A program made the position numbers and the translations under genes. The notes beneath the pieces were generated by a model. The model had not been told where the DNA came from. It made no database searches and worked only from the letters and a program-made list of their open reading frames with translations. A DNA stretch of 11,321 nucleotides from NCBI GenBank assembly GCA_043804755.1, contig JAZDIT010000046.1:1-11321 (forward strand). The letters run 5' to 3'. Positions 1-5,785 of the stretch are shown here, piece after piece. How positions within the stretch are numbered: position 1 is the stretch's first letter; each line of letters starts with the position of its first letter. This DNA is from JAZDIT01 sp043804755. GTDB lineage: Bacteria; Patescibacteriota; Minisyncoccia; Minisyncoccales; JAQTPW01.

Positions 1-204
1 TTCGATAAAAGTAAGGATAATATCAGGATTCCCCGCACCATTACCTATAATGGTGATGTCGCCATCCCCATTTTTTTCAAAATGGGCCGCAAGAGAATCT
101 AACCCGAATTTTTGCCTCACCCCTGAGGCCTTGGCTGTGATCTGAAGTATTGTGGGAAGCACCACCTTTTCGCTTTCCGTATTCGCACCTGTCTTCTTTG
201 CCAA
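1..204 (-). CDS. Partial unidentified protein, N-terminal 68 residues
   Basis: This frame is open from a TTG at 204-202 to the left edge, so only the N-terminus is present. The TTG is chosen because a good Shine-Dalgarno sequence (GGAGG, 216-212) lies 7 nt upstream; no ATG or GTG start lies in this frame between the upstream TAA and the TTG, and the nearby ATG at 210 is in another frame that closes after about 30 codons. The protein begins LAKKTGANTESEKVVLPTIL and continues with a mixed hydrophilic and aliphatic segment containing GNGAGNPDIILTF. No signal peptide or membrane segment is visible. I do not recognise the family. The gene lies just past the terminator that closes the tRNA-Thr region and probably starts its own transcript. 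Confidence 0.55.
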   Translation of the reverse strand, partial: MAKKTGANTESEKVVLPTILQITAKASGVRQKFGLDSLAAHFEKNGDGDITIIGNGAGNPDIILTFIE

Positions 205-269
205 AGCATTTCCTCCAGTCTCAAAATTTTTTCCACGAATGAACCAAATATAAACTTACCACCTAACTC

Positions 270-307
270 AAAACATTTCAAGCCCCCATCGGGGCTTGAA
301 ATGTTTT
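270..307 (-). terminator. Strong hairpin terminator after the tRNA-Thr region
   Basis: A perfect 17-bp inverted repeat (arms 270-286 and 291-307) encloses a 4-nt loop. On the minus strand it is followed by a short T run (TTTTGAGTT), and on the plus strand by TTTTTGTTG. It lies directly after the tRNA cluster in the direction of transcription and before the next gene's Shine-Dalgarno site, so it most likely ends the ftsL-like/tRNA/CYTH transcript. The U tract is modest, but the stem is long and perfect. Confidence 0.75.
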
Positions 308-312
308 TGTTG

Positions 313-344
313 AGCCGAAGAGAGGATTCGAACCGACGACTTTA
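313..344 (-). pseudogene. 3' half of a split tRNA-Thr-like gene
   Basis: On the minus strand this reads as the 3' part of a tRNA: a T arm with loop TTCGAAT, then acceptor strand CTTCGGC (320-314) and a U discriminator (313). The acceptor strand pairs perfectly with GCCGAAG at 500-494, the start of the matching 5' half, and not with the intact tRNA-Thr between them. It differs from the 3' half of that tRNA at only a few positions, so it is a paralogous tRNA-Thr. The T stem has two mismatches (GTCGG against CCTCT), and about six bases of the anticodon stem and variable loop are missing compared with a normal tRNA-Thr. It is therefore probably non-functional. Confidence 0.6.
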
Positions 345-451
345 CCCCCACACCTTATAAATGAGCCGGGAAGAGGATTCGAACCTCCGACCTATTGTTT
401 ACGAAACAATTGCTCTACCACTGAGCTATCCCGGCATAAAAGGTGTGGGGG
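345..451. repeat. 12-bp inverted repeat framing tRNA-Thr
   Basis: The arms CCCCCACACCTT (345-356) and AAGGTGTGGGGG (440-451) are exact reverse complements. They lie 7 nt beyond the 3' end and 4 nt before the 5' end of the intact tRNA-Thr. In RNA they would form a helix joining the tRNA's leader and trailer. They also mark the boundaries of the segment that separates the two halves of the outer tRNA-like gene. A second small hairpin (GGGGC, loop GTA, GCCCC on the minus strand, 460-448) overlaps the right arm. Confidence 0.8.
364..435 (-). tRNA. tRNA-Thr (anticodon CGU)
   Basis: An intact 72-nt cloverleaf: acceptor GCCGGGA (435-429) pairs with TCCCGGC (371-365), the D arm is GCTC/GAGC, the anticodon stem is ATTGT/ACAAT with loop TTCGTAA (anticodon at 403-401), and the T loop is TTCGAAT. 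The discriminator is U, which is allowed for Thr. CCA is not encoded, so the tail must be added by a CCA-adding enzyme. It reads ACG codons. It sits inside two halves of a second tRNA-like gene and between 12-bp inverted repeats (345-356 and 440-451). Confidence 0.93.
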
Positions 452-461
452 CTACGCCCCG

Positions 462-500
462 CTTCGCGAAACAGTTGCTCTACCACTGAGCTACTTCGGC
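462..500 (-). pseudogene. 5' half of a split tRNA-Thr-like gene
   Basis: The minus strand from 500 reads GCCGAAG (acceptor), TA, a D arm GCTC/GAGC with loop AGTGGTA, then ACTGTTTCG, the 5' side of an anticodon arm. About 30 of the first 34 bases match the intact tRNA-Thr(CGU). After TTCG the sequence departs into CGAAGCGGGGCG and never returns to a 3' anticodon stem. The missing 3' half with a matching acceptor strand lies at 344-313, beyond the intact tRNA-Thr. Gene-finding tools are likely to miss it or give a low score. Confidence 0.6.
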
Positions 501-512
501 ATAATAAATTTC

Positions 513-995
513 CTATTCTAAATTTTGTATTTTTTGGAACAAAGATATTACCCTTTTCCCAACATTTATTTTGTCTAACAATAAATTTATCTCTATCTCT
601 GAGGGTGCTTCAATTTCTATCGATGATCCGATTTTTTCAATATCTTCAACAAAAATTCGCATTTTGTCCAAATCATATTGACTTCCAATTCTTGAAACTT
701 CAAGAAGATATTCAAACTCAGGAAAATTCTTCTTAATGAATGCGACTCCCTCTTCTTTCGTTTCGAATTCTTGACGAAATGATTTACTTTCTGATGATTT
801 AGAAATCAAAATAACTCCCTTTGTATCCCAATTATTTTTTGAATAAATTCTAAGTTTCAAAAAAATTTCTTTATCATTTCTATCAACAAAGAATTCATCT
901 TTATACACATAATCTCCGCTAAAAACAGCTCCCAAACTTTCTATTACCGATTTTGCCTCTAGAACATCTGAAATTGTATACCTTTCTTCTATCAT
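513..995 (-). CDS. CYTH-domain protein (class IV adenylate cyclase / triphosphatase-like)
   Basis: The protein has 160 residues, the usual length for a single CYTH domain. CYTH proteins form a beta tunnel that binds a triphosphate and metal ions; members include class IV adenylate cyclases (CyaB) and inorganic or thiamine triphosphatases. Matching signs are LKLRIYS (about residue 46, where the family has LRLR), a KSFRQEFET strand, and IEKIGSSIEIEAP near residue 120, the typical 'lG-EiE' strand. The N-terminal ExExK signature is poor (MIEERYTI), so catalysis is uncertain. The ATG at 995 has no Shine-Dalgarno site. The gene lies between tRNA-Gly and the tRNA-Thr region and ends 12 nt before the split tRNA. 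The exact substrate cannot be told from sequence. Confidence 0.8.
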   Translation of the reverse strand: MIEERYTISDVLEAKSVIESLGAVFSGDYVYKDEFFVDRNDKEIFLKLRIYSKNNWDTKGVILISKSSESKSFRQEFETKEEGVAFIKKNFPEFEYLLEVSRIGSQYDLDKMRIFVEDIEKIGSSIEIEAPSEIEINLLLDKINVGKRVISLFQKIQNLE

Positions 996-1052
996 AATTT
1001 TAGCGGCACAAGAATCGGACTGGCGGCCCTTCCTTGGCCTACAAATTATTTA

Positions 1053-1123
1053 AGCGGGTAACGGGAATTGAACCCGTATCCTGTCCTTGGGAAGGACACG
1101 TTCTGCCGTTGAACCATACCCGC
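1053..1123 (-). tRNA. tRNA-Gly (anticodon CCC)
   Basis: A 71-nt cloverleaf: acceptor GCGGGTA (1123-1117) pairs with TACCCGC (1060-1054), the anticodon arm is TGTCC/GGACA with loop TTCCCAA (anticodon CCC at 1091-1089), and the T loop is TTCAATT. The discriminator is U and CCA is not encoded. It reads GGG codons. It begins only 4 nt after the stop codon of the ftsL-like gene, so it is probably processed from that transcript. Confidence 0.94.
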
Positions 1124-1127
1124 TTGC

Positions 1128-1499
1128 CTAGAAATTAAATTTCTCCCAAATTTTCTGCCAAAAACTTTTTTCTTCCGTATTTTCTTCTGTAGTGGTTGAA
1201 GGCATTTTTACAACAATGACATCTTCTCCGGGTTTTTTCAAATCAAGATTTTCTCTTGCCATCTGTTCCAGATATTCCTGGCTTTGGCTTTGGTCTATTC
1301 CTTCCTTCAGCTCGCTGTTTTTTTCCTGCAAATCCTGTATCTCTTTTTGCAAAGATTCTATCCTTTCGCTCAAGCTCGAACGCCTTTCTCTTATCCTCCA
1401 GTTCGTATAAACCAGGAACCCCGTGACGGCCAAAATCAATAAAACCATAACCGCAGTCCATAGTGGAGTTTGATTTTTCTTCCCCTTTTTTGCTAACAT
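1128..1499 (-). CDS. FtsL/DivIC-family septum formation protein
   Basis: The 123-residue protein has the layout of the FtsL/DivIC (septum formation initiator) family: a short basic cytoplasmic N-terminus (KKGKK), one membrane segment at about residues 14-31, then a coiled coil at about 35-75 rich in Ser, Glu, Lys and Leu. After the coil comes EYLEQMARENLDLKKPGEDVI, the family's typical end-of-coil motif, and an acidic tail. Such proteins form a divisome complex with FtsB- and FtsQ-like partners at the division site and help activate septal peptidoglycan synthesis. The ATG at 1499 has no clear Shine-Dalgarno site. tRNA-Gly follows 4 nt after the TAG stop. FtsL, FtsB and DivIC cannot be told apart here, so no symbol is given. 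Confidence 0.85.
   Translation of the reverse strand: MLAKKGKKNQTPLWTAVMVLLILAVTGFLVYTNWRIRERRSSLSERIESLQKEIQDLQEKNSELKEGIDQSQSQEYLEQMARENLDLKKPGEDVIVVKMPSTTTEENTEEKSFWQKIWEKFNF
1470..1499 (+). promoter_or_regulatory. Possible promoter for the 33-residue ORF
   Basis: TTGATT (1470-1475), an 18-nt spacer, then TAACAT (1494-1499). The -10 ends 6 nt before the ATG at 1506, so transcription would begin about at the start codon and give a leaderless mRNA. Both boxes lie inside the start of the divergent ftsL-like gene. This is a weak call based on box matches alone. Confidence 0.3.
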
Positions 1500-1505
1500 G
1501 GATTA

Positions 1506-1607
1506 ATGAAGATTAAAGGAAAAACAATTTTCAAGGTAATCTGGATGATAGTGATAATTCTTGTCGCTTTGAGTACTGTCTTCCTTCTGGTTGCTCCGCT
1601 TTTTTAA
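1506..1607 (+). CDS. Possible 33-residue single-span membrane peptide
   Basis: A short frame begins with ATG at 1506 and ends with TAA at 1605-1607. The peptide MKIKGKTIFKVIWMIVIILV continues with ALSTVFLLVAPLF. It has a basic N-terminus (three Lys in the first six residues) and one long hydrophobic stretch, the pattern of a small inner-membrane protein. It is divergent from the ftsL-like gene with only 6 nt between the two start codons, and it fills the gap between that gene and lepA. No Shine-Dalgarno site is present; a possible promoter would make the message leaderless. The basic-then-hydrophobic layout argues against a random frame, but the length is too short to be certain. Confidence 0.45.
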   Translation: MKIKGKTIFKVIWMIVIILVALSTVFLLVAPLF

Positions 1608-1630
1608 TTTAGCAAAATAAAACTGCGGCT

Positions 1631-3397
1631 TCAACTCTGAAACATTTCCAAAAATACTTTCTGGGGGATTCTTATATCTCCCTTTTCTTTTAGGTCTTTT
1701 TTGCCTTTTTTCTGCTGTTCGAGCAGTTTTCTTTTTCTTGTGAAGTCGCCGCCGTAAAGAGGAGCTGTAACATCCCTTCTTTTCGCTCCAATCGTCTCTC
1801 TGGCGATTATTTTTCCCGAAACGCTCGCTTGTATGGCTACGGCATAAAGCTGGGCTGGGAGGACATCCTTGAGCTTTTCGACAATTTTTTTGCCTTCATC
1901 ATAAGCATCGTCATTTCGCACGATTTTTGAGAAGGCCTCTTCTTTTCTCCCTTCGATCAAGACGTCCAATTTAGCCAAATCGCCTACCTTATACCCCAAA
2001 ACATCGTAATTCATCGAGGAAAAGCCTTGTGTGACGCTTTTCAGGTTATCATAAAAACCGACAACTATTTCCCGCAAGGGAACTTCAAAAATCAAAGCGA
2101 CTTTCCCCGAAGTAAAATATTCGCTTTTTATGTAATTTCCATGAAGCCCCTTGGACAAATCCATCACCTGTCCAAGATAATTCTGCGGAGTTATTATTTC
2201 CAATTTCATCCACGGTTCCTGGATCTCTTTGATAAGATTGGGAGACGGCCAGTCGGAAGGAGAATAAATTAATGTTTCTTCGTTTTCATTATTTATAATT
2301 TTATAAACCACCGATGGGCGTGAAATAATCAAATCCAACCCGAACTCTCTGTGCAATCTTTCTGATACGATTTCGGCGTGGAGCGAACCCAAAAACCCGC
2401 AACGGAAACCGCGCCCCAGCGTTTCCTGGGATTCGAGTTCGTAAGTCAGAGAGGCATCTTTTAATTTCAATTTTCCCAATGCCTCTTTCAGCAAATCGAA
2501 ATCTTCCGCGCTTTGGGGATACAAGCTGGCAAAAACCATGGGTTTCGGTTCTTTGTACCCCGGTAAAGGTTCTATATTTTCCGCCTTCGCTATTGTATCT
2601 CCGACTCTTATCTTTCCTGGCTCTTTAATTCCTGTAGCTATGTACCCGATTTCACCCGAACTCAGTCCTGAAACTTTTTTCAGTTCGGGTTTAAAATGGC
2701 CTGTTTCCTTTGCCTCACTTTGAGTTTTTACCTGCAGCAGAAAAAATTTTTCCCCGGATTTTATTTCTCCGTCAACCACTCTTACATATGCAATAACGCC
2801 TAAAAAAGAATCATATTTTGAACCGAAAATCAGGGACCGGAATGGCTTTTCGAGCTGCCCTTTCGGCGCGGAAACTTTTTCTATTACTACATCAAGAAGA
2901 TTAGCGACATTCGTACCGTCTTTTGCGGAAACGAGATATATATCCTCCGGAGAAATGTTCAGCAAATAAGACAATTCTTCTTTCGTTTCCTCAATTCTCG
3001 CCTGCGGAGAATCTATTTTATTGATGGCGGGGATTATCACAAGATTCTGCTTTCTTGCCAGATCAAGATTGGCTATCGTCTGCGCCTGGATGCCTTTGGT
3101 CGCATCTACAAGCAGAATCGCGCCCTCGACTGCGGCCAAAGACCTGGAAACTTCATATGAAAAATCGACATGACCCGGAGTATCTATCAGGTTCAAAATA
3201 TAACCCTTGTATTCCATTCTCACCGGCTGCATTTTTATCGTAATCCCCTTCTCTCTTTCCAAATCCATCGAATCCAGATACTGGGGTTTCATTTTTTCCT
3301 TGGAAATCGTACCGGTTAATTCCAAAAACCTGTCGGCTAAAGTCGACTTTCCGTGATCTATATGAGCAATGATACAAAAATTCCTGATATTTTTCAT
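1631..3397 (-). CDS. lepA: Elongation factor 4 (LepA), ribosome back-translocating GTPase
   Basis: The 588-residue length is close to the family's usual 600. The N-terminal GTPase domain has G1 AHIDHGKST (11-19), the switch motif EREKGITI (47-54), G3 DTPGHVDF (72-79) and G4 NKID (126-129). The LepA-specific C-terminal domain is present, ending in RKRKLLEQQKKGKKDLKEKG and then IRIPQKVFLEMF, the family's characteristic tail. LepA binds ribosomes with GTP, affects elongation and 30S assembly, and acts in the cytoplasm or at the membrane. The ATG at 3397 follows murJ's TAA with no gap, so the two are likely translated from one message. It ends with TGA at 1631-1633, and LepA normally ends here, which supports UGA as a stop in this genome. 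No intrinsic terminator is obvious downstream. Confidence 0.97.
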   Translation of the reverse strand: MKNIRNFCIIAHIDHGKSTLADRFLELTGTISKEKMKPQYLDSMDLEREKGITIKMQPVRMEYKGYILNLIDTPGHVDFSYEVSRSLAAVEGAILLVDATKGIQAQTIANLDLARKQNLVIIPAINKIDSPQARIEETKEELSYLLNISPEDIYLVSAKDGTNVANLLDVVIEKVSAPKGQLEKPFRSLIFGSKYDSFLGVIAYVRVVDGEIKSGEKFFLLQVKTQSEAKETGHFKPELKKVSGLSSGEIGYIATGIKEPGKIRVGDTIAKAENIEPLPGYKEPKPMVFASLYPQSAEDFDLLKEALGKLKLKDASLTYELESQETLGRGFRCGFLGSLHAEIVSERLHREFGLDLIISRPSVVYKIINNENEETLIYSPSDWPSPNLIKEIQEPWMKLEIITPQNYLGQVMDLSKGLHGNYIKSEYFTSGKVALIFEVPLREIVVGFYDNLKSVTQGFSSMNYDVLGYKVGDLAKLDVLIEGRKEEAFSKIVRNDDAYDEGKKIVEKLKDVLPAQLYAVAIQASVSGKIIARETIGAKRRDVTAPLYGGDFTRKRKLLEQQKKGKKDLKEKGDIRIPQKVFLEMFQS

Positions 3398-4810
3398 TTA
3401 TTTTTCCGCTACCTCGGCGTTTTTTAAATTTATTTTCCGAAAAAGAAAAATGACAAGTAAAATGAATTGGAATATGCTGTCTATCGAAAAAGCCAGCGGC
3501 AGACCGATTACGGCGATATTATCCATTCCCTCAAGGGAAAATATTTTTACGATAGAATCATGGAAAACATTCGGAAACCCGAGCAACCAGACGAATCCGA
3601 AACTTAAACCGATGTTGAGAAACATCGCGGCAATAGCAATGATTGTCGGCGTTTTGGTATCCAAAAGCGCAAAGAATGCGCGGAAAACCAAAGGAATCAG
3701 ACAGGAGGCAAAAATTCCAAGAGAAAACAAACCCAGGGAAACGGCCGATAAAACGGCATCATCTTCGTTGAATCTCCCCGTCTTCAAAATAATATCTACA
3801 ATCTGATTTTTAAAAATGAAAATCAGAATACTTACGGGAACGATTATGTAAATTATTTTCTTAAATGTTTCTGAAAATTTCCCCATGAATTCATCCCTTC
3901 TCTGTGCGGCCCAGGATTGAGCCAATGCGGGAAAAGCAGCTACCGCAAAGGGAATACCCACCAAACCCAGAGGAAACTGCTGTAAATTATTCGAAAAAGT
4001 GAAAATCGAAAGAGCACCTGCAGGAAGTGATGATGCTATTGCCGTTACCACCATAAGATTTATCTGGGGAACGGCAACTCCAAAAGTCCTCGGGATCATC
4101 AGAGAAAAAACTTTTTTTATCTTAAGATCCCTGAAATTAAAATTCATTTTATAGGAAAATCCGGCCGAAATCGCGGAGGGAATCTGTATTATCATGTGCA
4201 GGAATGCGCCCAAAATCACTCCCAAGACCACTCCCGTAATCCCAAAAAGCGGTACCAAAAGAACAATTCCTAAAATTATTCCGACATTGTAAAAAATCGG
4301 CGCCAAACTGTAAACCAGAAACCTGTTAAAATATTGCAGAACTCCCGAAAAGATTGAAGAGATACCGAGGAAAATCGGGCTAAGAAAGAGAATTCTTGTC
4401 AGTAAGACGGTGAGAGAAATTTGCTGCTCGGTAAACCCGGGGGTGATTATTTTTACCAAAAATGGCGCGAAAATGCTGATTAAGAGAGAAGCAAAAAACA
4501 GGAAAAACAAAAAAACATTCAAGACGTTATTTACGAACGACCAAGCTTCATCTTTGTCTTTCAAAAAATATTCCGAAAACAGCGGCACGAATGCGACAAT
4601 GACTCCCCCAGCTATTAAGATATTGTAAATGAAATCCGGGATACGGAAAGCGGCGAAATAAACATCAAGGTCGGATCCGGCTCCGAATGAGCTTGCCAAA
4701 AGCCGGTCGCGAAACAATCCCAAAAGACGGCTTATCAAAGAGGAAACTGACAGAATCCCTGCGGCAAAAGTTATGGTTTTAGCTTGTGAATTAAAAATTC
4801 TGCTGAACAT
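3398..4810 (-). CDS. murJ: MurJ (MviN) lipid II flippase
   Basis: This 470-residue polytopic membrane protein belongs to the MurJ branch of the MOP exporter superfamily. It flips lipid II across the membrane for peptidoglycan synthesis. The N-terminal signature is clear: ISRLLGLFRDRLLASSFGAG (26-45) followed by LDVYFAAFRIPDF. R28, R34 and D49 line up with the charged cavity residues R18, R24 and D39 of the E. coli protein. Many hydrophobic helices follow through to the C-terminus. It is somewhat shorter than E. coli MurJ (511 residues), probably from shorter loops or fewer terminal helices. The ATG at 4810 lies about 20 nt after a predicted transcription start. It is first in an operon with lepA. 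Its presence implies a peptidoglycan wall, in line with the FtsL-like gene nearby. Confidence 0.95.
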   Translation of the reverse strand: MFSRIFNSQAKTITFAAGILSVSSLISRLLGLFRDRLLASSFGAGSDLDVYFAAFRIPDFIYNILIAGGVIVAFVPLFSEYFLKDKDEAWSFVNNVLNVFLFFLFFASLLISIFAPFLVKIITPGFTEQQISLTVLLTRILFLSPIFLGISSIFSGVLQYFNRFLVYSLAPIFYNVGIILGIVLLVPLFGITGVVLGVILGAFLHMIIQIPSAISAGFSYKMNFNFRDLKIKKVFSLMIPRTFGVAVPQINLMVVTAIASSLPAGALSIFTFSNNLQQFPLGLVGIPFAVAAFPALAQSWAAQRRDEFMGKFSETFKKIIYIIVPVSILIFIFKNQIVDIILKTGRFNEDDAVLSAVSLGLFSLGIFASCLIPLVFRAFFALLDTKTPTIIAIAAMFLNIGLSFGFVWLLGFPNVFHDSIVKIFSLEGMDNIAVIGLPLAFSIDSIFQFILLVIFLFRKINLKNAEVAEK

Positions 4811-4836
4811 GCGTTCTGTTTAACATAATATCATCC

Positions 4837-4865
4837 ATTTTAGTATTTTGGAGCTTATTTTACAA
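4837..4865 (-). promoter_or_regulatory. Promoter of the murJ-lepA operon
   Basis: On the minus strand: -35 TTGTAA (4865-4860), a 17-nt spacer, -10 TAAAAT (4842-4837). Transcription would start near 4830, giving a leader of about 20 nt before murJ. It is a sigma-70 type match with ideal spacing. Confidence 0.55.
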
Positions 4866-4898
4866 CTTAATAAACGCGCTTTTATCAAGAAATCATAC

Positions 4899-4926
4899 TT
4901 GACAAAAGGGATAAAATTGATAAAAT
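4899..4926 (+). promoter_or_regulatory. Promoter of rnpB
   Basis: A consensus -35 TTGACA (4899-4904), a 16-nt spacer and -10 TAAAAT (4921-4926). Seven bases further is 4933, exactly where the first base of the RNase P RNA P1 helix falls, so promoter and RNA 5' end support each other. Confidence 0.8.
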
Positions 4927-4932
4927 AATGCT

Positions 4933-5310
4933 GCCCTAGCAAGTTGGGTAATCGCCCGTAGCCAATAAAAATTGGCCGGGAGGAAAGTCCGAACACTCAT
5001 TTCCCCCTGTGGGGGAACTAAAAAGATAGCGGTTAACAGCCGTCCACCGTAAGGTGCGAGGTGCGAACAGTGACGCCCTAGAACCCGAAAGGGTTCGGGC
5101 GCCCGTCCGCCATCAGGCGGAATAGGGCGAATCCAGAGAGTAATCTTTGGGGTGAAACGGTTAAATCCTTATCGGGTGCAAGAGTAAACCAAGAGTCCCG
5201 GTATTTATCTGGAACTTTTGTGAAAAGTAACTCGCATGACCCTGAGAGCAATCGAAGGGCAAGATAGATGATTACCTAAAACAGAATTCGGCTTACTTGC
5301 TTGCTGGGGC
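4933..5310 (+). ncRNA. rnpB: RNase P RNA (M1 RNA), bacterial class A-like
   Basis: This is the catalytic RNA that cuts 5' leaders from precursor tRNAs. The conserved regions are clear: CR-I GAGGAAAGTCCGAACACTC from 4980, GGTGAAACGG near 5151, GATAGATGATTACC near 5264, and CR-V ACAGAATTCGGCTTAC (5281-5296). The ends pair as helix P1: 4933-4943 with 5300-5310, 11 bp with one G-U. Its length of about 378 nt is typical. The gene has its own promoter and terminator and is the only clearly functional gene on the plus strand here. It converges with rnhA and diverges from murJ. A full secondary-structure class was not worked out. Confidence 0.96.
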
Positions 5311-5317
5311 ATCAAAG

Positions 5318-5341
5318 AACTCCGCTTTTGGCGGAGTTTTT
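5318..5341 (+). terminator. Intrinsic terminator of rnpB
   Basis: An 8-bp perfect stem AACTCCGC / GCGGAGTT (5318-5325 and 5331-5338) with a 5-nt loop, followed by TTT and a T-rich stretch. It starts 7 nt after the RNA's P1 helix. It also lies just past the rnhA stop, so it may act on both strands, though the minus-strand U tract is poor. Confidence 0.82.
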
Positions 5342-5344
5342 GAT

Positions 5345-5785
5345 TTAGAGAAGAGTTTGATTTTTTGCTGCGCCATCCAGGGCTTCGTTTACCAGCCTGT
5401 CGGCTTCTTTATTTCTTTCCCTTGGAATAAGAGTGAATTTAACTTTCTTGAAATCGAGTTTCAGATTCCAAATTTCTAAGAACAATTTTCCTATTTTCTG
5501 ATCGAGAATTTTGTATTCCCCTTCTAATTGTTTTACGAGCAATTCGGAATCCGATTTGAGCAGTATCTCCGTACTGCCAGTCAGTTTCTTTCCAAAAAGC
5601 GCTTTGAATTTTTTCAAGGCAAAAATCACGGCCTGGTACTCGGATTCGTTGTTCGTACCTTCCCCTATCGCTTCGGAATATTTTTTGAATGCCTCATCCT
5701 TCTCGTTGCAGAATACGGTACCTATCGCGGAAGAGCCCGGATTACCTCTGGAGCCGCCATCGGTGTAGATTATTACCTTTTTCAT
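5345..5785 (-). CDS. rnhA: Ribonuclease HI
   Basis: RNase HI cuts the RNA strand of RNA-DNA hybrids with two metal ions. The 146-residue protein has the complete acidic active site: D9 in YTDGGSRGNPG, E49 in NNESEY, D79 in KSDSELLVKQL, and D129 in PRERNKEADRLVNEAL. The sequence style (GGSRGNPG, NNxSEY, short C-terminus) resembles the compact RNase HI group common in archaea, Firmicutes and CPR more than E. coli RNase HI. Its ATG overlaps the stop of the recJ-like gene (ATGA, 4 nt), which suggests translational coupling. It is last in the operon and converges on rnpB. A role in removing primers or R-loops together with the upstream nuclease is plausible but inferred. Confidence 0.93.
   Translation of the reverse strand: MKKVIIYTDGGSRGNPGSSAIGTVFCNEKDEAFKKYSEAIGEGTNNESEYQAVIFALKKFKALFGKKLTGSTEILLKSDSELLVKQLEGEYKILDQKIGKLFLEIWNLKLDFKKVKFTLIPRERNKEADRLVNEALDGAAKNQTLL

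Noticed and set aside
313..500. Group I intron in the outer tRNA
   Set aside because: The inserted segment is only about 120 nt, mostly an intact tRNA, and lacks recognisable P/Q/R/S core elements of group I introns.
443..736. 97-residue plus-strand ORF
   Set aside because: It overlaps the tRNA-like 5' half and lies antisense to the CYTH gene, whose protein has family motifs; it is a shadow frame.
997..1002. TAAAAT just before the CYTH start as a -10 box
   Set aside because: It is 1 nt from the ATG, so transcription would begin inside the gene, and no -35 lies at the right distance.
1243..1461. 72-residue minus-strand ORF in another frame of the ftsL-like gene
   Set aside because: It has no domain character and lies wholly within the conserved membrane/coiled-coil frame.
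3369..3806. 145-residue plus-strand ORF antisense to murJ
   Set aside because: MurJ on the opposite strand is clearly conserved; the antisense frame has no recognisable motif.
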